DNA of 64,000 nt, from assembly GCA_963697365.1 (NCBI GenBank), contig CAVONT010000012.1, forward strand, positions 1 to 64,000, in the 5' to 3' direction. This DNA is from CAIXZV01 sp963697365 (GTDB lineage Bacteria; Chloroflexota; Limnocylindria; Limnocylindrales; CSP1-4). Shown here piece by piece: positions 1-12,624 of the stretch. The position numbers were made by a program, and so were the translations under genes. A model generated the notes under the pieces. The model was given only the letters and a program-made list of their open reading frames with translations. It was not told the DNA's origin and searched no databases. The first letter of the stretch is position 1. Each line of letters starts with the position of its first letter.

Positions 1-750
1 CACGGGCAGGCCGGCCTCCCGCAGGGCACGTGCGGTCCCACCCGTGGACACGAGCTCCCAGCCGCGGGCGACGAGACCACGACCCAGGCCCGCCAGACCG
101 GTCTTGTCGGATACCGAGAGGAGGGCGCGACGCGCGACGGGGATGGCAGCATCGGCGGCCGCCGGCGAGAACGAGGCTCGCCGGGCGCCCGGTTGGACCG
201 TGATGGCGCCCGCGAGCAGGCCCGCGACGGCAGCGGGCAGGAGCCGGTGCTCGACGGGATGGATCCGGTCGGCCAGCGTCTCCTCGGTGTCGCCCGCCAG
301 CACCGGCACGGCCTCCTGGGCCACGATCGGCCCGCCGTCGAGCGTGGCATCGACCACGTGCACGGTCACGCCGGTGACGGCCACACCGGCGGCCAATGCA
401 TCCGCGATGCCGTGGAGCCCCGGGAACGACGGCAGCAGGGACGGGTGCACGTTGAGGATCCGCCCGCCGAAGCGCGCCAGCACCTCTGGCCCGACCAGGC
501 GCAGGTAGCCGGCCAGCACCACGACATCGGGGGCGACGGCCTCCAGGGTCTCCGCGAGCGTCGCGTCATCGCCGCCTGGGACAAGGACCGTCTCGATCCC
601 CTGCTCCGCCGCCCAGTCGAGGCCCGCACACGGGCGGTCCGCGAACACGAGGACCACGTCACCGCACAGGTCGCCACGCCGCGCGGCGGCGACAAGCGCC
701 CGCAGGTTGGACCCGCTGCCGCTGACCCCGACCGCGATCGTCCCGCTCAC
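1..750 (-). CDS. purN-purH: PurN-PurH fusion, 5' part (GAR formyltransferase joined to start of AICAR transformylase/IMP cyclohydrolase); runs off window
   Basis: Reading from a GTG at 750 the frame is open to the window edge (250 codons). Residues 2-187 are phosphoribosylglycinamide formyltransferase: a GSGSNLRAL start, ILNVHPSLLPSF with Asn100 and His102, and LDGGP with Asp138. This matches the N/H/D catalytic triad spacing known from PurN. After an Ala-rich linker of about 20 residues, the same frame continues into RRALLSVSDKTG (about 207-216) and LVSTGGTARAL. These are the signature start of the MGS-like IMP cyclohydrolase domain of PurH. I checked every codon in 1-750 and saw no stop. 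The start overlaps the purM stop as GTGA, so translation is probably coupled. PurN and PurH are normally separate; here they appear to form one polypeptide carrying two folate-dependent formyl transfers. The rest of PurH lies outside the window. A missing base in the linker could fake a fusion, but the other errors seen here are extra bases. Confidence 0.85.
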   Translation of the reverse strand, partial: MSGTIAVGVSGSGSNLRALVAAARRGDLCGDVVLVFADRPCAGLDWAAEQGIETVLVPGGDDATLAETLEAVAPDVVVLAGYLRLVGPEVLARFGGRILNVHPSLLPSFPGLHGIADALAAGVAVTGVTVHVVDATLDGGPIVAQEAVPVLAGDTEETLADRIHPVEHRLLPAAVAGLLAGAITVQPGARRASFSPAAADAAIPVARRALLSVSDKTGLAGLGRGLVARGWELVSTGGTARALREAGLPV

Positions 751-1882
751 CGTTCCACCTCCACGTAGCGCCCGCCGATCGCCGTGGCCTCGACCACCTC
801 GCCGATGACCCAGGCCTCGATGCCGAGGACCCTGGATGTCTCCACCGCCGCCGAAGCGCCGGCAGCCGGCACGACCGCGACCATCCCGATCCCTGCGTTG
901 AACGTCGCGCGCAGCTCGGCGTCGCCGATGTGGCCGAGCGCGCCCAGCACCCGGAACACCGTGGGCATCGTCCACGACGAGATGTCCACCCGGGCGCCGA
1001 GGTGCTCCGGCAGCGCCCGCGGCACGTTGCCGGGCAGCCCGCCGCCGGTGATATGGGCGAAGCCGCGGACCTCGTGCCCGGCGGCCTCCAGCGAGGAACG
1101 CAGCGCGAGCACGTGCTTCGCGTACACGCGGGTCGGCGTGAGCAGGACGTCGCCCAGGGAGGCGTTGATCAGCTCGGGCGCCTCGATGAGCTGGAGCCCG
1201 GACATCGAGCAGCCCAGCGCCCGGCAGGCGAGCCCGCCCCACGGCTGATCGTAGGCGAGCCGCTGGTCCGCGACGATCCGGCGCACCAGCGAGTACCCGT
1301 TGGCGTGAAGCCCTGACGACGCGAGGCCCACGATGACGTCGCCTGCGTGTGCCGCCGACCCGTCCAGCAGCCGCGACCGCTCCCCCACCCCGGTGCAGAA
1401 GCCCGCGAGATCGAACTCATCGGGCTCCATGAGGCCCGGGTGCTCCGCGGTCTCACCACCCACCAGCGCGGCGCCGGCCTGGCGGCAGCCCTCCGCGATG
1501 CCGGCGACCAGCGACGCGATCCGCTCCGGGTCCAGCCTCCCGATCGCGATGTAGTCCAGGAACGCGACCGGCTCCGCGCCCGTGCATGCGACGTCGTCCG
1601 CGCACATCGCCACGAGGTCGATGCCGATGGTGTCGTAGCGTCCGACGGCAGCGGCGATCGCGGTCTTCGTCCCCACGCCGTCCGTGGACGAGATGATCAC
1701 GGGCTCCCGGTACCCAGCCGGGATGGTGAAGCCGGAGCCGAAGCCGCCGAGACCGCCCACGACCTCGGGACGCATCGTGGACGCCACCGACGCGCGCATC
1801 AGCTCCACGGCCCGCTCGCCTGCCTCGACGTCGACACCCGAGGCGGCGTAGGCGGACCGGTCGGCCGCGCCCTTGCCCCCGC

Positions 1883-1886
<4 letters not shown>
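747..1886 (-). CDS. purM: Phosphoribosylformylglycinamidine cyclo-ligase (AIR synthetase)
   Basis: This 379-residue protein closes FGAM to AIR using ATP, the fifth step of purine synthesis, in the cytoplasm. It is slightly longer than the usual 340-350. The N-terminal half has GGFGSGF and the ATP-binding stretch ISSTDGVGTKT. It is followed by DLVAMCADDVACTGAEPV and LVGGETAEHPG, all typical of the AIR synthase family. The C-terminal half has ITGGGLPGN and TFNAGIGMV. The start at 1886 is chosen because its ATG overlaps the purF stop as ATGA. The stop overlaps the GTG of the downstream purN-purH gene, so it sits in the middle of a tightly coupled operon. No anomaly is seen. Confidence 0.97.
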
Positions 1887-5705
<3,819 letters not shown>

Positions 5706-5709
<4 letters not shown>

Positions 5710-6482
5710 GCCGCACCTCCCGCCACCGGCGCCGGTCCGGGCGCCGCGTTCGTGAAGCTGATCCGGCCGGTCTGCGCCCACTCCTCGGCGGACACGACCA
5801 GCGAGCGGATGATCCCGAGGCCGTCGTCCGAGCCGATGATCGCCTCCACCGCCGTCTCCGGGTGCGGCATCAGGCCCGCCACGTTGCCCGCGGTGTTGCG
5901 GACGCCGGCGATCCCGCGCAGGGACCCGTTGGGGTTGCCTGCGTCATCGGGCCCGGCGACCGAACCGTCCGGGTTCGCGTACCGCCACATCACCTGGCCG
6001 TCGGCCTCGAGGGCATCCAGCGTGGCCTCGTCCGCGTAGTAGCAGCCCTCGCCGTGGGCGACGGGCATGCGCAGCGGGCGCCTGCCCTGGAGCTCGCGGG
6101 TGAACGGCGTGTCGAGGTGCACGGGCAGGAGCGTGACCTCCTTGCACACGAACCGCAGGCCGCGGTTGCGCAGGAGGGCGCCCGGCACGAGGCGTGCCTC
6201 GGCGAGCACCTGGAAGCCGTTGCAGATGCCCAGGACCGGGCCGCCTCGCCCGGCGAAGTCCGCCACCGCCCGCATGACCGGGCTGAACCTCGCGATCACA
6301 CCGGCCCGCAGGTAGTCGCCGTAGGCGAAGCCGCCGGGCAGCAGGATCCCCGCGACCCCGGACAGGTCCGCGTCCTCGTGCCACAGGATGACGGGCTCGG
6401 CGCCCGCGACCGTGAGCGCATTGACGGCGTCGATGTCGCGGTTGGAGCCCGGGAACAGGACGATGCCGACCCGGACCGTCAT
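5706..6482 (-). CDS. purQ: Phosphoribosylformylglycinamidine synthase subunit PurQ (glutaminase)
   Basis: PurQ (258 residues) is a class I glutamine amidotransferase that feeds ammonia to PurL. MTVRVGIVLFPGSNRDID is the family start. GGFAYGDYLRAG and the nucleophile Cys in LGICNGFQ are present, and MPHPETA near residue 215 supplies the His/Glu of the triad. It is somewhat longer than the usual 220-230 residues, with a Pro/Ala-rich C-terminus. Both ends overlap neighbours by four bases (purS upstream, purL downstream), consistent with stoichiometric expression of the PurSQL complex. Confidence 0.97.
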
Positions 6483-6778
6483 CCGCCCATCCCCGCGACC
6501 GCCCGGGCCTCTGTCTCGCCCAGCGGCTCGACTGTGAACTGCTCCATCAGCGGGTTGGACAGGAGCTCGCCCGCGAGGTGGTCGACGATGGCCCGTGCGG
6601 CCGCCTCGTCGGCGGCGGACACCGTGAGCTCCACGCGCCGGCCGACCCGGACGCCGGTCACGCCGGTCACGCCGAGGTGCGGGAGGCTGCGCTCGACCGC
6701 CTTGCCCTGGGGGTCGAGGATGCCGGGCTTGGGGGTGACGTTGACCGCGAAGCGGAAGGCCGGGCTGGTGTCGCTCAT
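6479..6778 (-). CDS. purS: Phosphoribosylformylglycinamidine synthase subunit PurS
   Basis: This 99-residue protein is the small bridging subunit of the three-part FGAM synthase. It shows the family pattern RFAVNVTPKPGILDPQG near the N-terminus and VRVGRRVELTV in the middle, and ends with LLSNPLMEQFTVE, close to the PurS C-terminal motif. The open frame extends upstream within purC. The ATG at 6778 is chosen because it overlaps the purC stop as ATGA and gives a normal PurS length plus about ten residues. Its presence confirms that PurL is the small-subunit type. Confidence 0.95.
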   Translation of the reverse strand: MSDTSPAFRFAVNVTPKPGILDPQGKAVERSLPHLGVTGVTGVRVGRRVELTVSAADEAAARAIVDHLAGELLSNPLMEQFTVEPLGETEARAVAGMGG

Positions 6779-7692
6779 CGGGCGAAGACGTCCTCCGAAA
6801 GGTAGCGGGCGAAGCTCGCCCCGGTGATGCGCTCGAATGCCTCGACGTAGCGCCCGCGGGTGCCGGCGACCACGTCGTCCGGGAGCTGGGGCCCCGGTGC
6901 CGTCTTGTCCCACGCCTGCTGCTCCAGCCAGTCGCGGACGAACTGCTTGTCGTAGCTCGCCTGGGTGCGGCCCGGCTCGTACGCCGCGGCCTCCCAGAAC
7001 CGTGACGAGTCCGGGGTCATCACCTCGTCGATGAGGATCAGCTCCCCGTCGGGGGTGACGCCGAACTCGTACTTGGTATCGGCGAGGATGATCCCCGCCC
7101 GTTCGCAGATGATCGATCCGCGCGCGTACAGCGCGAGGGACGCGATCATGACCATGTTTGCGAGCCGGTGGCCGACCAGCTCGGCGACGCGGCGCAGCGG
7201 GATGTTCTCGTCGTGCTGGCCGGCGGGCGCCTTCCACGCGGGCGTGAAGACCGGGTCCGGCAGGCGGTCAGACTCGCGAAGGCCGGGCGGCAGCTCGATG
7301 CCGCACACGGTGCCCGAGGCCTGGTACTCCTTCCAGCCGCTCCCACTGATATAGCCGCGCACGACGCACTCCACCGGGAGGACCTCGGCGCGCCGGCCCA
7401 GCATCATCCGGCCCCGCAGGTCGGCCAGGACCGCGGGGTCGCCGCCGGTCAGCTCCGCGGGCACGTCGGCAGGATCCGTGGAGAGCAGGTGGCTCGCGAT
7501 GATGTCCGCGGTCTGCGCGAACCAGAACCGCGAGAGGCCGGTCAGGACGCGGCCCTTGTCCACGATGGGCGTGGGCAGGACCACGTCGAAGGCGGACAGG
7601 CGGTCGCTGGCCACCAGGAGCAGCCGGTCCTCCCCCACCGCGTACAGGTCGCGGACCTTGCCGGACCGGACGAAGGCGTCAGCGAGCGCCAT
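6775..7692 (-). CDS. purC: Phosphoribosylaminoimidazole-succinocarboxamide synthase (SAICAR synthase)
   Basis: PurC (305 residues) joins CAIR and aspartate using ATP. VRSGKVRDLYAVGEDRLLL and SDRLSAFDVVLP form the N-terminal nucleotide-binding lobe. PVECVVRGYISGSGWKEY is the central substrate motif, and DEVMTPDSSRFW lies further on. The 305-residue length fits the longer bacterial/fungal class rather than the short 240-residue class. The start lies 14 bases inside purB. purE and purK, whose product CAIR is the substrate, are not in this window. Confidence 0.97.
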   Translation of the reverse strand: MALADAFVRSGKVRDLYAVGEDRLLLVASDRLSAFDVVLPTPIVDKGRVLTGLSRFWFAQTADIIASHLLSTDPADVPAELTGGDPAVLADLRGRMMLGRRAEVLPVECVVRGYISGSGWKEYQASGTVCGIELPPGLRESDRLPDPVFTPAWKAPAGQHDENIPLRRVAELVGHRLANMVMIASLALYARGSIICERAGIILADTKYEFGVTPDGELILIDEVMTPDSSRFWEAAAYEPGRTQASYDKQFVRDWLEQQAWDKTAPGPQLPDDVVAGTRGRYVEAFERITGASFARYLSEDVFAR

Positions 7693-9043
7693 CGGAGCCC
7701 TCCGGTGCGCGTCCGATCCCGGTTGACCGCTCGCGGACCTGGGCTTCGAGCGGCTCGAGACGCCCGATGATGGTCGGGACGTGGCGCATGACGACGTCGT
7801 CGTCGAAGCAGGCGTCGAGATCGGCCAGCGGCAGCTTCTGGGCGACCTCGGGATCGGTGGCCAGGAGACCGTGGAGCGCGACCCGCTCGTCCGCGGCCCG
7901 CAGGGCGTTGCGCTGGACGATGACGTAGGCCTGCTCGCGGCTCATGCCGCCCTTCTCGACAAGGGCCAGGAGCACGCGGGAGCTGGCGTGGAGACCGTGG
8001 CCCCGCGCGATGTTCTCGCGCATGCGCTCGGGCCGCACGACCAGTCCCTCGACCAGGCCCGTGGTCTTTGCGAGCATGTAGTCGAGCAGGATCGTCGCGT
8101 CGGGCAGGATCACGCGCTCGGCGCTGCTGTGGCTGATGTCGCGCTCGTGCCACAGGGGCTGGTTCTCGAAGGCGGTCGTCGCGTACCCGCGCAGGAGGCG
8201 CGCGAGCCCCGCGATCCGCTCGGACAGGATCGGATTGCGCTTGTGGGGCATCGCCGAGCTGCCCTTCTGGCCGCGCTTGAAGGGCTCCATGACCTCGGCG
8301 ATCTCGGTGTGCTGGAGGTTGCGCACCTCGGTCGCGAGGCGCTCGAGCGAACCGCCGATGATCGCGATCGCCGCGAGGAAGGCGGCGTGCCGGTCGCGCT
8401 GGACGATCTGCGTGCTGACCGGATCGACCCGCAAGCCAAGGTCCGCCAGCACCTCGGCCTCGAGGTCCGGCCCAAGGTGCGAGTACGTCCCCACCGGACC
8501 ACTGATCTTGCCCGTGCCGATCTCGGCGGTGGCCGCGGCCAGGCGGTCGCGGCCCCGGGCGACCTCGAAGGCCCAGCCCGCGCACTTGAGGCCGAAGGTC
8601 GTGGGCTCCGCGTGGACGCTGTGGGTGCGGCCCATCATCACCGTGCCGGCCTCGGAACGGGCGCGCGCGATGAGCGCCAGGATCAGGCGGTCCGCGCCGG
8701 CCAGGAGCTGCTCGCCGGCCGCCCTGAGCTGGAGCGCGAGGGCCGAGTCGACCACGTCCGAGCTGGTGAGGCCGAGGTGCAGGAAGCGTCCCTCGGGACC
8801 CACGGTCTCGGCCACCTGCGACACGAACGCGATCACGTCGTGGTCGGTGGTCTGCTCGATCTCGTTGATCCGCTCGACGTTGACGACGGCGCGTCCCTCG
8901 ATCGACGCGAGGGCAGCGGCGGGGACGAGGCCGCGCCTGACCTGCGCCCGGCAGACGGCGATCTCCACGTCCAGCATCCGCCCGAAGCGGGCCTCCTCGG
9001 ACCACAGGGCACCCATCGCGGGCAGCGTGTAGCGGCGGATCAT
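7679..9043 (-). CDS. purB: Adenylosuccinate lyase
   Basis: PurB (454 residues) releases fumarate twice: from SAICAR in the IMP pathway and from adenylosuccinate in AMP formation. It belongs to the fumarase/aspartase superfamily. Visible are LGLTSSDVVDSALALQ, MMGRTHSVHAEP with the acid/base His region, and the signature loop GSSAMPHKRNP carrying the catalytic Ser. It starts MIRRYTLPAMGALWSEEARF, a typical N-terminus. The ATG overlaps the purD stop as ATGA, and the 3' end overlaps purC by 14 bases. It serves both the upstream operon flow and the PurA product. Confidence 0.97.
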   Translation of the reverse strand: MIRRYTLPAMGALWSEEARFGRMLDVEIAVCRAQVRRGLVPAAALASIEGRAVVNVERINEIEQTTDHDVIAFVSQVAETVGPEGRFLHLGLTSSDVVDSALALQLRAAGEQLLAGADRLILALIARARSEAGTVMMGRTHSVHAEPTTFGLKCAGWAFEVARGRDRLAAATAEIGTGKISGPVGTYSHLGPDLEAEVLADLGLRVDPVSTQIVQRDRHAAFLAAIAIIGGSLERLATEVRNLQHTEIAEVMEPFKRGQKGSSAMPHKRNPILSERIAGLARLLRGYATTAFENQPLWHERDISHSSAERVILPDATILLDYMLAKTTGLVEGLVVRPERMRENIARGHGLHASSRVLLALVEKGGMSREQAYVIVQRNALRAADERVALHGLLATDPEVAQKLPLADLDACFDDDVVMRHVPTIIGRLEPLEAQVRERSTGIGRAPEGSDGAR

Positions 9044-10366
9044 CGGGCGGCCTCCGGCAGCGTGGCGGCGATGTCGTGGCGGCGGATCATCCCGTCCCAG
9101 GTGATGGCGTCGGCGGCGCGCTCGGCGATGACCCGGGCCGCCGGCACGTCAGGGCCGAGGCCGGTCACCGCGAGCACGCGGCCGCCGTTGGTCCCGAAGC
9201 CGCCCTCGGAGCGCTGGCGGGCGACGGTGCCGGCATGGAAGACGAGGGCTCCCTGCGCCCCGGCCGCATCGATGCCCTCGATCGGATCGCCCCGCCGCGG
9301 GTCGTTCGGGTAGCCCCCGGCGGCGAGCACGATGGTGACGGCAGCCGTGCCGGCGGCCGGGAGCAGGGCCGGCAGGTCGGGCGCCAGCGCGCCCCGTGCG
9401 GCGGCCAGCAGGACCGGTGCCAGGTCCACCTCCAGCCGGGGCAGGATCGCCTGCGTCTCGGGGTCGCCCAGCCGGACGTTGGTCTCGAGCAGCGCGGGGC
9501 CGGTCGCGGTGAGCATCAGCCCCGCGTACAGGAAGCCCTCGAAGGGGGTGCCGCGGCGGGCCATCTCGGCCAGGATCGGCTGGTGGACGGTCGCCAGGAT
9601 GCGTTCGACATCGTCGTCGGTGAGGTCCGGCAGCGGCGAGTAGGCGCCCATGCCACCGGTGTTCGGGCCCCGTGTCGTCGTCGCACAGGCGCTTGTGGTC
9701 CCGTGCCGCCGGGAGCGCGACGGCCCGGCGGCCGTCGCAGATGGCGATGACGCTCGCCTCGGGGCCCTGGAGCCGCTCCTCGACGACGAGCGCGATCTCG
9801 CCCGGGGTCCGCCCCACGAGGAAGGACGGCGCAAGCTCGAGCGCCTGCTCGAGCGAGTCCGTGACGATGACGCCCTTGCCCGCAGCGAGACCGTCGGCCT
9901 TGAGCACGGCCCCCGCACCTGCCGCCGCGAGGTCGCGGATGAAGCCGAGCGCCGCCTCCTCCTCGCCCCCGCTGAAGGCCATCGCCCGGGCCATGCGGAC
10001 GCCGGCCGCCTCGGCGACCTCGTGGCAGAACGCCTTCGACGTCTCCAGCCTTGCGGCGGCCGCCACGGGGCCGAACACCGGGATCCCGGCGTCGCGGAGG
10101 GCATCGGCCACCCCGGCGCCCAGCGGTGCCTCCGGGCCGACCACGACCAGGTCGACCGCCTCGGCCTGCGCAAGCGCCACCACGGCCACCGGATCGAGCG
10201 GGTTCACGGGCACGCACCTGGTCCCCGGTGTCAGCCCGATGCCGGCGCTTCCGGGGGCCACCACCACCTCGGTGACGCCCTGCTCGCCCGCCAGCTTCCA
10301 GGCGAGCGCATGCTCGCGCCCGCCACTCCCGATGACGAGGATCCGCGACGGCACGTCGAGGGTCAC
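9040..10366 (-). CDS. purD: Phosphoribosylamine-glycine ligase (GAR synthetase), interrupted by a +1 frameshift
   Basis: PurD ligates glycine to phosphoribosylamine with ATP. The N-terminal part, from GTG 10366, reads ILVIGSGGREHALAWKL, VVVGPEAPLGAG, and ATP-grasp segments VLKADGLAAGKGV and VVEERLQGPE. It then reaches RDHKRLCDDDTGP. The conserved continuation GPNTGGMGAYSP and the C-terminal ATP-grasp part (TGPALLETNVRLGDPETQA) lie in the next frame. Removing one base from the run at about 9664-9670 restores a single 441-residue protein of family length. The break falls in a highly conserved motif, so a consensus error is more likely than a true mutation. The start is 38 bases after the purA stop, and the 3' end overlaps purB by four bases. 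Confidence 0.9.
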
Positions 10367-10404
10367 TGCTGGTCTTCCGATCGCGCGCTCAGGGGGCGTG
10401 CCGC

Positions 10405-11712
10405 TCAGGCCGGCAGCTGGGGTCGGCGGCGCAGCGGCCGCCAGGCCCGCTCGATAGTCTGGGTCCGCTCCGGGCCGACGCTCACGAACACGATCGGCAC
10501 GCCCGCGTGGTCCTCGAGCGCCTGCACGTACCGGCGCGCGGCCTCGGGCAGGTCGGCCAGGCTGCGCACATCGTGGATCGGCTGCTCCCAGCCTTCGAAG
10601 TCCTCGTAGATGGGGACGGCCCGCTCCAGCGCCGAGCCTGACGACGGCCAGGTCTCCACCCGCCTGCCGTCGAGCTCGTAGGCCACCCCGAGCTTGATGG
10701 TCTCGAGGCCGGAGAGGATGTCCAGCTTGTTGAGGACGATGGCACTCGTGGAGTTGACCGCGACCGCATAGCGCAGTGGGACGGTGTCGAACCAGCCGAC
10801 GCGCCGGGCTCGACCGGTGACGGTGCCGAACTCGTGGCCGCGCTGCGCGATGCCCTTGCCGATCTCGTCGAACAGCTCGGTCGGGAAGGGCCCGGAGCCG
10901 ACGCGCGTCGAGTAGGCCTTCATCACGCCGATGACCTCGTCGACCTGGAGCGGTCCGATTCCGCCCCCGGTGCAGGCCCCACCCGCCACCGGGTTGGACG
11001 AGGTCACGAACGGGTAGGAGCCGTGATCCAGGTCAAGCAGCGCGCCCTGGGCACCCTCGAGCAGGACATGGTCGCCGCGGCGCAGGGCGTCCTGGACCAG
11101 CCACGTGGAGTCGTCCATGTGCGGCTCGATCCGAGCGCCCCACTCGAGGCACTGGGCGACGAGGGCCTCCACATCGAAGGTGTCCGCGCCCATCGAGGCG
11201 AGCAGCAGATTCTTGTCCGGCAGGGCCCGCCCGATCCGCTCGCGCAGGACCGTCTCTTCGACGAGATCCTCGACGCGGATGCCCAGGCGCCACGCGCGGT
11301 CCCCGTACGTGGGGCCGATGCCGCGGCCGGTGGTGCCCACCTTGGCACCTGCGAGCCGGGTCTCGTTGGCCTTATCGAGGGCGACGTGATACGGCATGAT
11401 CACGTGCGCGCTGCGGCTGACGCGGATCCTGCTGGTGTCCACGCCCTTGCCCGCGAGCATGTCCATCTCGCGCAGCAGCGTGGCCGGGTTCACCACGACG
11501 CCGTTGCCGATGACCGACGTGATGTGCGGGTACATCACGCCCGACGGGCACAGCTGCAGCTTGATCGTCTCGTTGCCCACGACGACGGTGTGGCCGGCAT
11601 TGTCGCCGCCCTGGTAGCGGACCACCATGGCGACCTGCTCGGCCAGGAAGTCGGTGGTCTTCCCCTTACCCTCGTCGCCCCACTGGAGGCCGGTGATCAC
11701 GGTCGCAGGCAT
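10405..11712 (-). CDS. purA: Adenylosuccinate synthetase
   Basis: PurA (435 residues) uses GTP to condense IMP with aspartate, the first step from IMP to AMP. The start MPATVITGLQWGDEGKGK carries the GDEGKGK P-loop. NAGHTV, GTTGRGIGPTY, LLEGAQGALLD and TRVGSGPFPTE are all family hallmarks. The open frame runs several hundred bases further upstream, but the ATG at 11712 has GGGAGG ten bases before it and gives the normal N-terminus. It is the first gene of the purine operon and sits directly behind a structured leader (11713-11925). Placing purA first in the de novo operon is less common than the purE-first order. Confidence 0.97.
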   Translation of the reverse strand: MPATVITGLQWGDEGKGKTTDFLAEQVAMVVRYQGGDNAGHTVVVGNETIKLQLCPSGVMYPHITSVIGNGVVVNPATLLREMDMLAGKGVDTSRIRVSRSAHVIMPYHVALDKANETRLAGAKVGTTGRGIGPTYGDRAWRLGIRVEDLVEETVLRERIGRALPDKNLLLASMGADTFDVEALVAQCLEWGARIEPHMDDSTWLVQDALRRGDHVLLEGAQGALLDLDHGSYPFVTSSNPVAGGACTGGGIGPLQVDEVIGVMKAYSTRVGSGPFPTELFDEIGKGIAQRGHEFGTVTGRARRVGWFDTVPLRYAVAVNSTSAIVLNKLDILSGLETIKLGVAYELDGRRVETWPSSGSALERAVPIYEDFEGWEQPIHDVRSLADLPEAARRYVQALEDHAGVPIVFVSVGPERTQTIERAWRPLRRRPQLPA

Positions 11713-11925
11713 CAGGACAGCCTCCCGGAAATGAAACGACCCCGGCGCATCGTGCCGGGGTGCTGGATACACGTCTCCCGCGTCTGCCCGCCGGTGTCCT
11801 GGCGGACCGGGTGACCGAAGGTGCGAACCCGTCTCACGGGGCGGATCCCGCGCCTTCCTCGAGCAACGGTAGTCCCTCCATCGCGGGGCCGGTCGATGGC
11901 CGGCTTCCGAGGAAGGGCGAGTATA
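11713..11925 (-). promoter_or_regulatory. Promoter and structured 5' leader of the purine operon (candidate attenuator)
   Basis: A -10-like TATACT sits at 11920-11925 (minus strand); I see no convincing -35. The roughly 200 nt between it and the purA ATG hold no convincing gene but several complementary GC-rich segments. They end in a hairpin (11740-11760) followed by a U-rich stretch just 28 nt before the start codon. This layout fits transcription attenuation or a riboswitch. I compared it by eye with the T-box, ykkC-type (guanidine/PRPP/ppGpp), TPP and purine aptamer signatures and found no clear match, so the ligand class is unknown. Confidence 0.45.
11740..11760 (-). terminator. Terminator-like hairpin inside the purA leader
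   Basis: On the minus strand CCCCGGC and GCCGGGG pair perfectly across a 7-nt loop and are followed by TCGTTTCATTT. The hairpin lies upstream of purA and not after a gene, which suggests conditional termination. The Shine-Dalgarno GGGAGG follows immediately. Confidence 0.5.
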
Positions 11926-12022
11926 CGCGACGGGGATCCCGTCCGACACGCCGGCGGGGGTTGCGGATCGGGGTCCACGCCGCGCGGCAGGCAGCGGACG
12001 GCGGCCGCCGCCAGGGCTCTTC

Positions 12023-12057
12023 GCGTAAGCGCGCGGTGAGTGCGGCGTAAGGGCGCG
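12023..12057 (+). promoter_or_regulatory. Direct repeats upstream of ssb (candidate operator)
   Basis: GCGTAAGCGCGCG at 12023-12035 and GCGTAAGGGCGCG at 12045-12057 are 22 bp apart, two helical turns, about 70-100 bp before the ssb start. The spacing would place two protein-binding sites on the same DNA face. The stretch 11926-12124 holds no gene and must contain the ssb promoter. The binding factor is unknown. Confidence 0.35.
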
Positions 12058-12124
12058 TGCAGTGGCGGCGCCTACGGTGTGCATCCCGTCGCACCGCCCG
12101 CCGCAGCCGAAAGGAGACCCCCGG

Positions 12125-12610
12125 ATGAACCGGGTCATGCTGACCGGTCGCCTCACCCGCGACCCCGAACTCCGCACCACCGCCGGCGGCAAGGCGGTCG
12201 TCCAGTTCTCGATCGCGTCGCACGAGTTCGTCGGCGGCAAGGAGAAATCGGAGTTCCATTCGATCGTCGCATGGAACCGCCTCGCGGAGACGTGCGGCCG
12301 CTACCTCGGCAAGGGCCAGCAGGTGGCCGTCGAGGGGCGGATCCAGACGCGCACCTGGGACGATTCCGAGGGCAAGCGCCACTGGCGCACGGAGATCATC
12401 GCATCGTCCGTCGAGATGCTGGCGGGACGCCGGCGCCGCGACTACAGCGGCGACCAGGCGGCCGACTCGCTCGAGGCGCAGGCCCAGGCGGCGGGTGTTC
12501 CGCCCGACGCGTCGGAGCCGGTGGCCGACGAGAGCGGCTTCGCCGTGCTGCCCGGCACGGACGAGGACGAGGAGGAGGACGAGTTGCTCGAGGAGGCCGT
12601 CGCGGCCTAG
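12125..12610 (+). CDS. ssb: Single-stranded DNA-binding protein
   Basis: This 161-residue protein has an N-terminal OB fold (about residues 1-105): MNRVMLTGRLTRDPELR, the core FSIASHEF, HSIVAWNRLAETCGRYLGKG and QVAVEGRIQTRTWDD, all canonical bacterial SSB. The ATG at 12125 follows GAAAGGAG by about eight bases; an upstream in-frame start at 12062 is rejected because it would add residues foreign to the family. The tail is acidic (a run of Glu/Asp near 145-155) but ends LLEEAVAA and lacks the usual terminal Asp-Ile-Pro-Phe tip that docks partner proteins. It may therefore be a second, non-replicative SSB or a lineage variant. A strong hairpin follows the gene. Confidence 0.93.
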   Translation: MNRVMLTGRLTRDPELRTTAGGKAVVQFSIASHEFVGGKEKSEFHSIVAWNRLAETCGRYLGKGQQVAVEGRIQTRTWDDSEGKRHWRTEIIASSVEMLAGRRRRDYSGDQAADSLEAQAQAAGVPPDASEPVADESGFAVLPGTDEDEEEDELLEEAVAA

Positions 12611-12624
12611 ACGTCCTTCTCCCC

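Noticed and set aside
9040..10366. Programmed +1 frameshifting in purD and the other broken genes
   Set aside because: The shift sites share no slippery codon or downstream structure that I can see, and no characterised homologue of these genes is known to need frameshifting; assembly error is simpler, though left open for checking.
11713..11925. T-box, TPP, purine or ykkC-type riboswitch in the purA leader
   Set aside because: None of the conserved cores could be matched by eye; kept only as an unassigned attenuator candidate.
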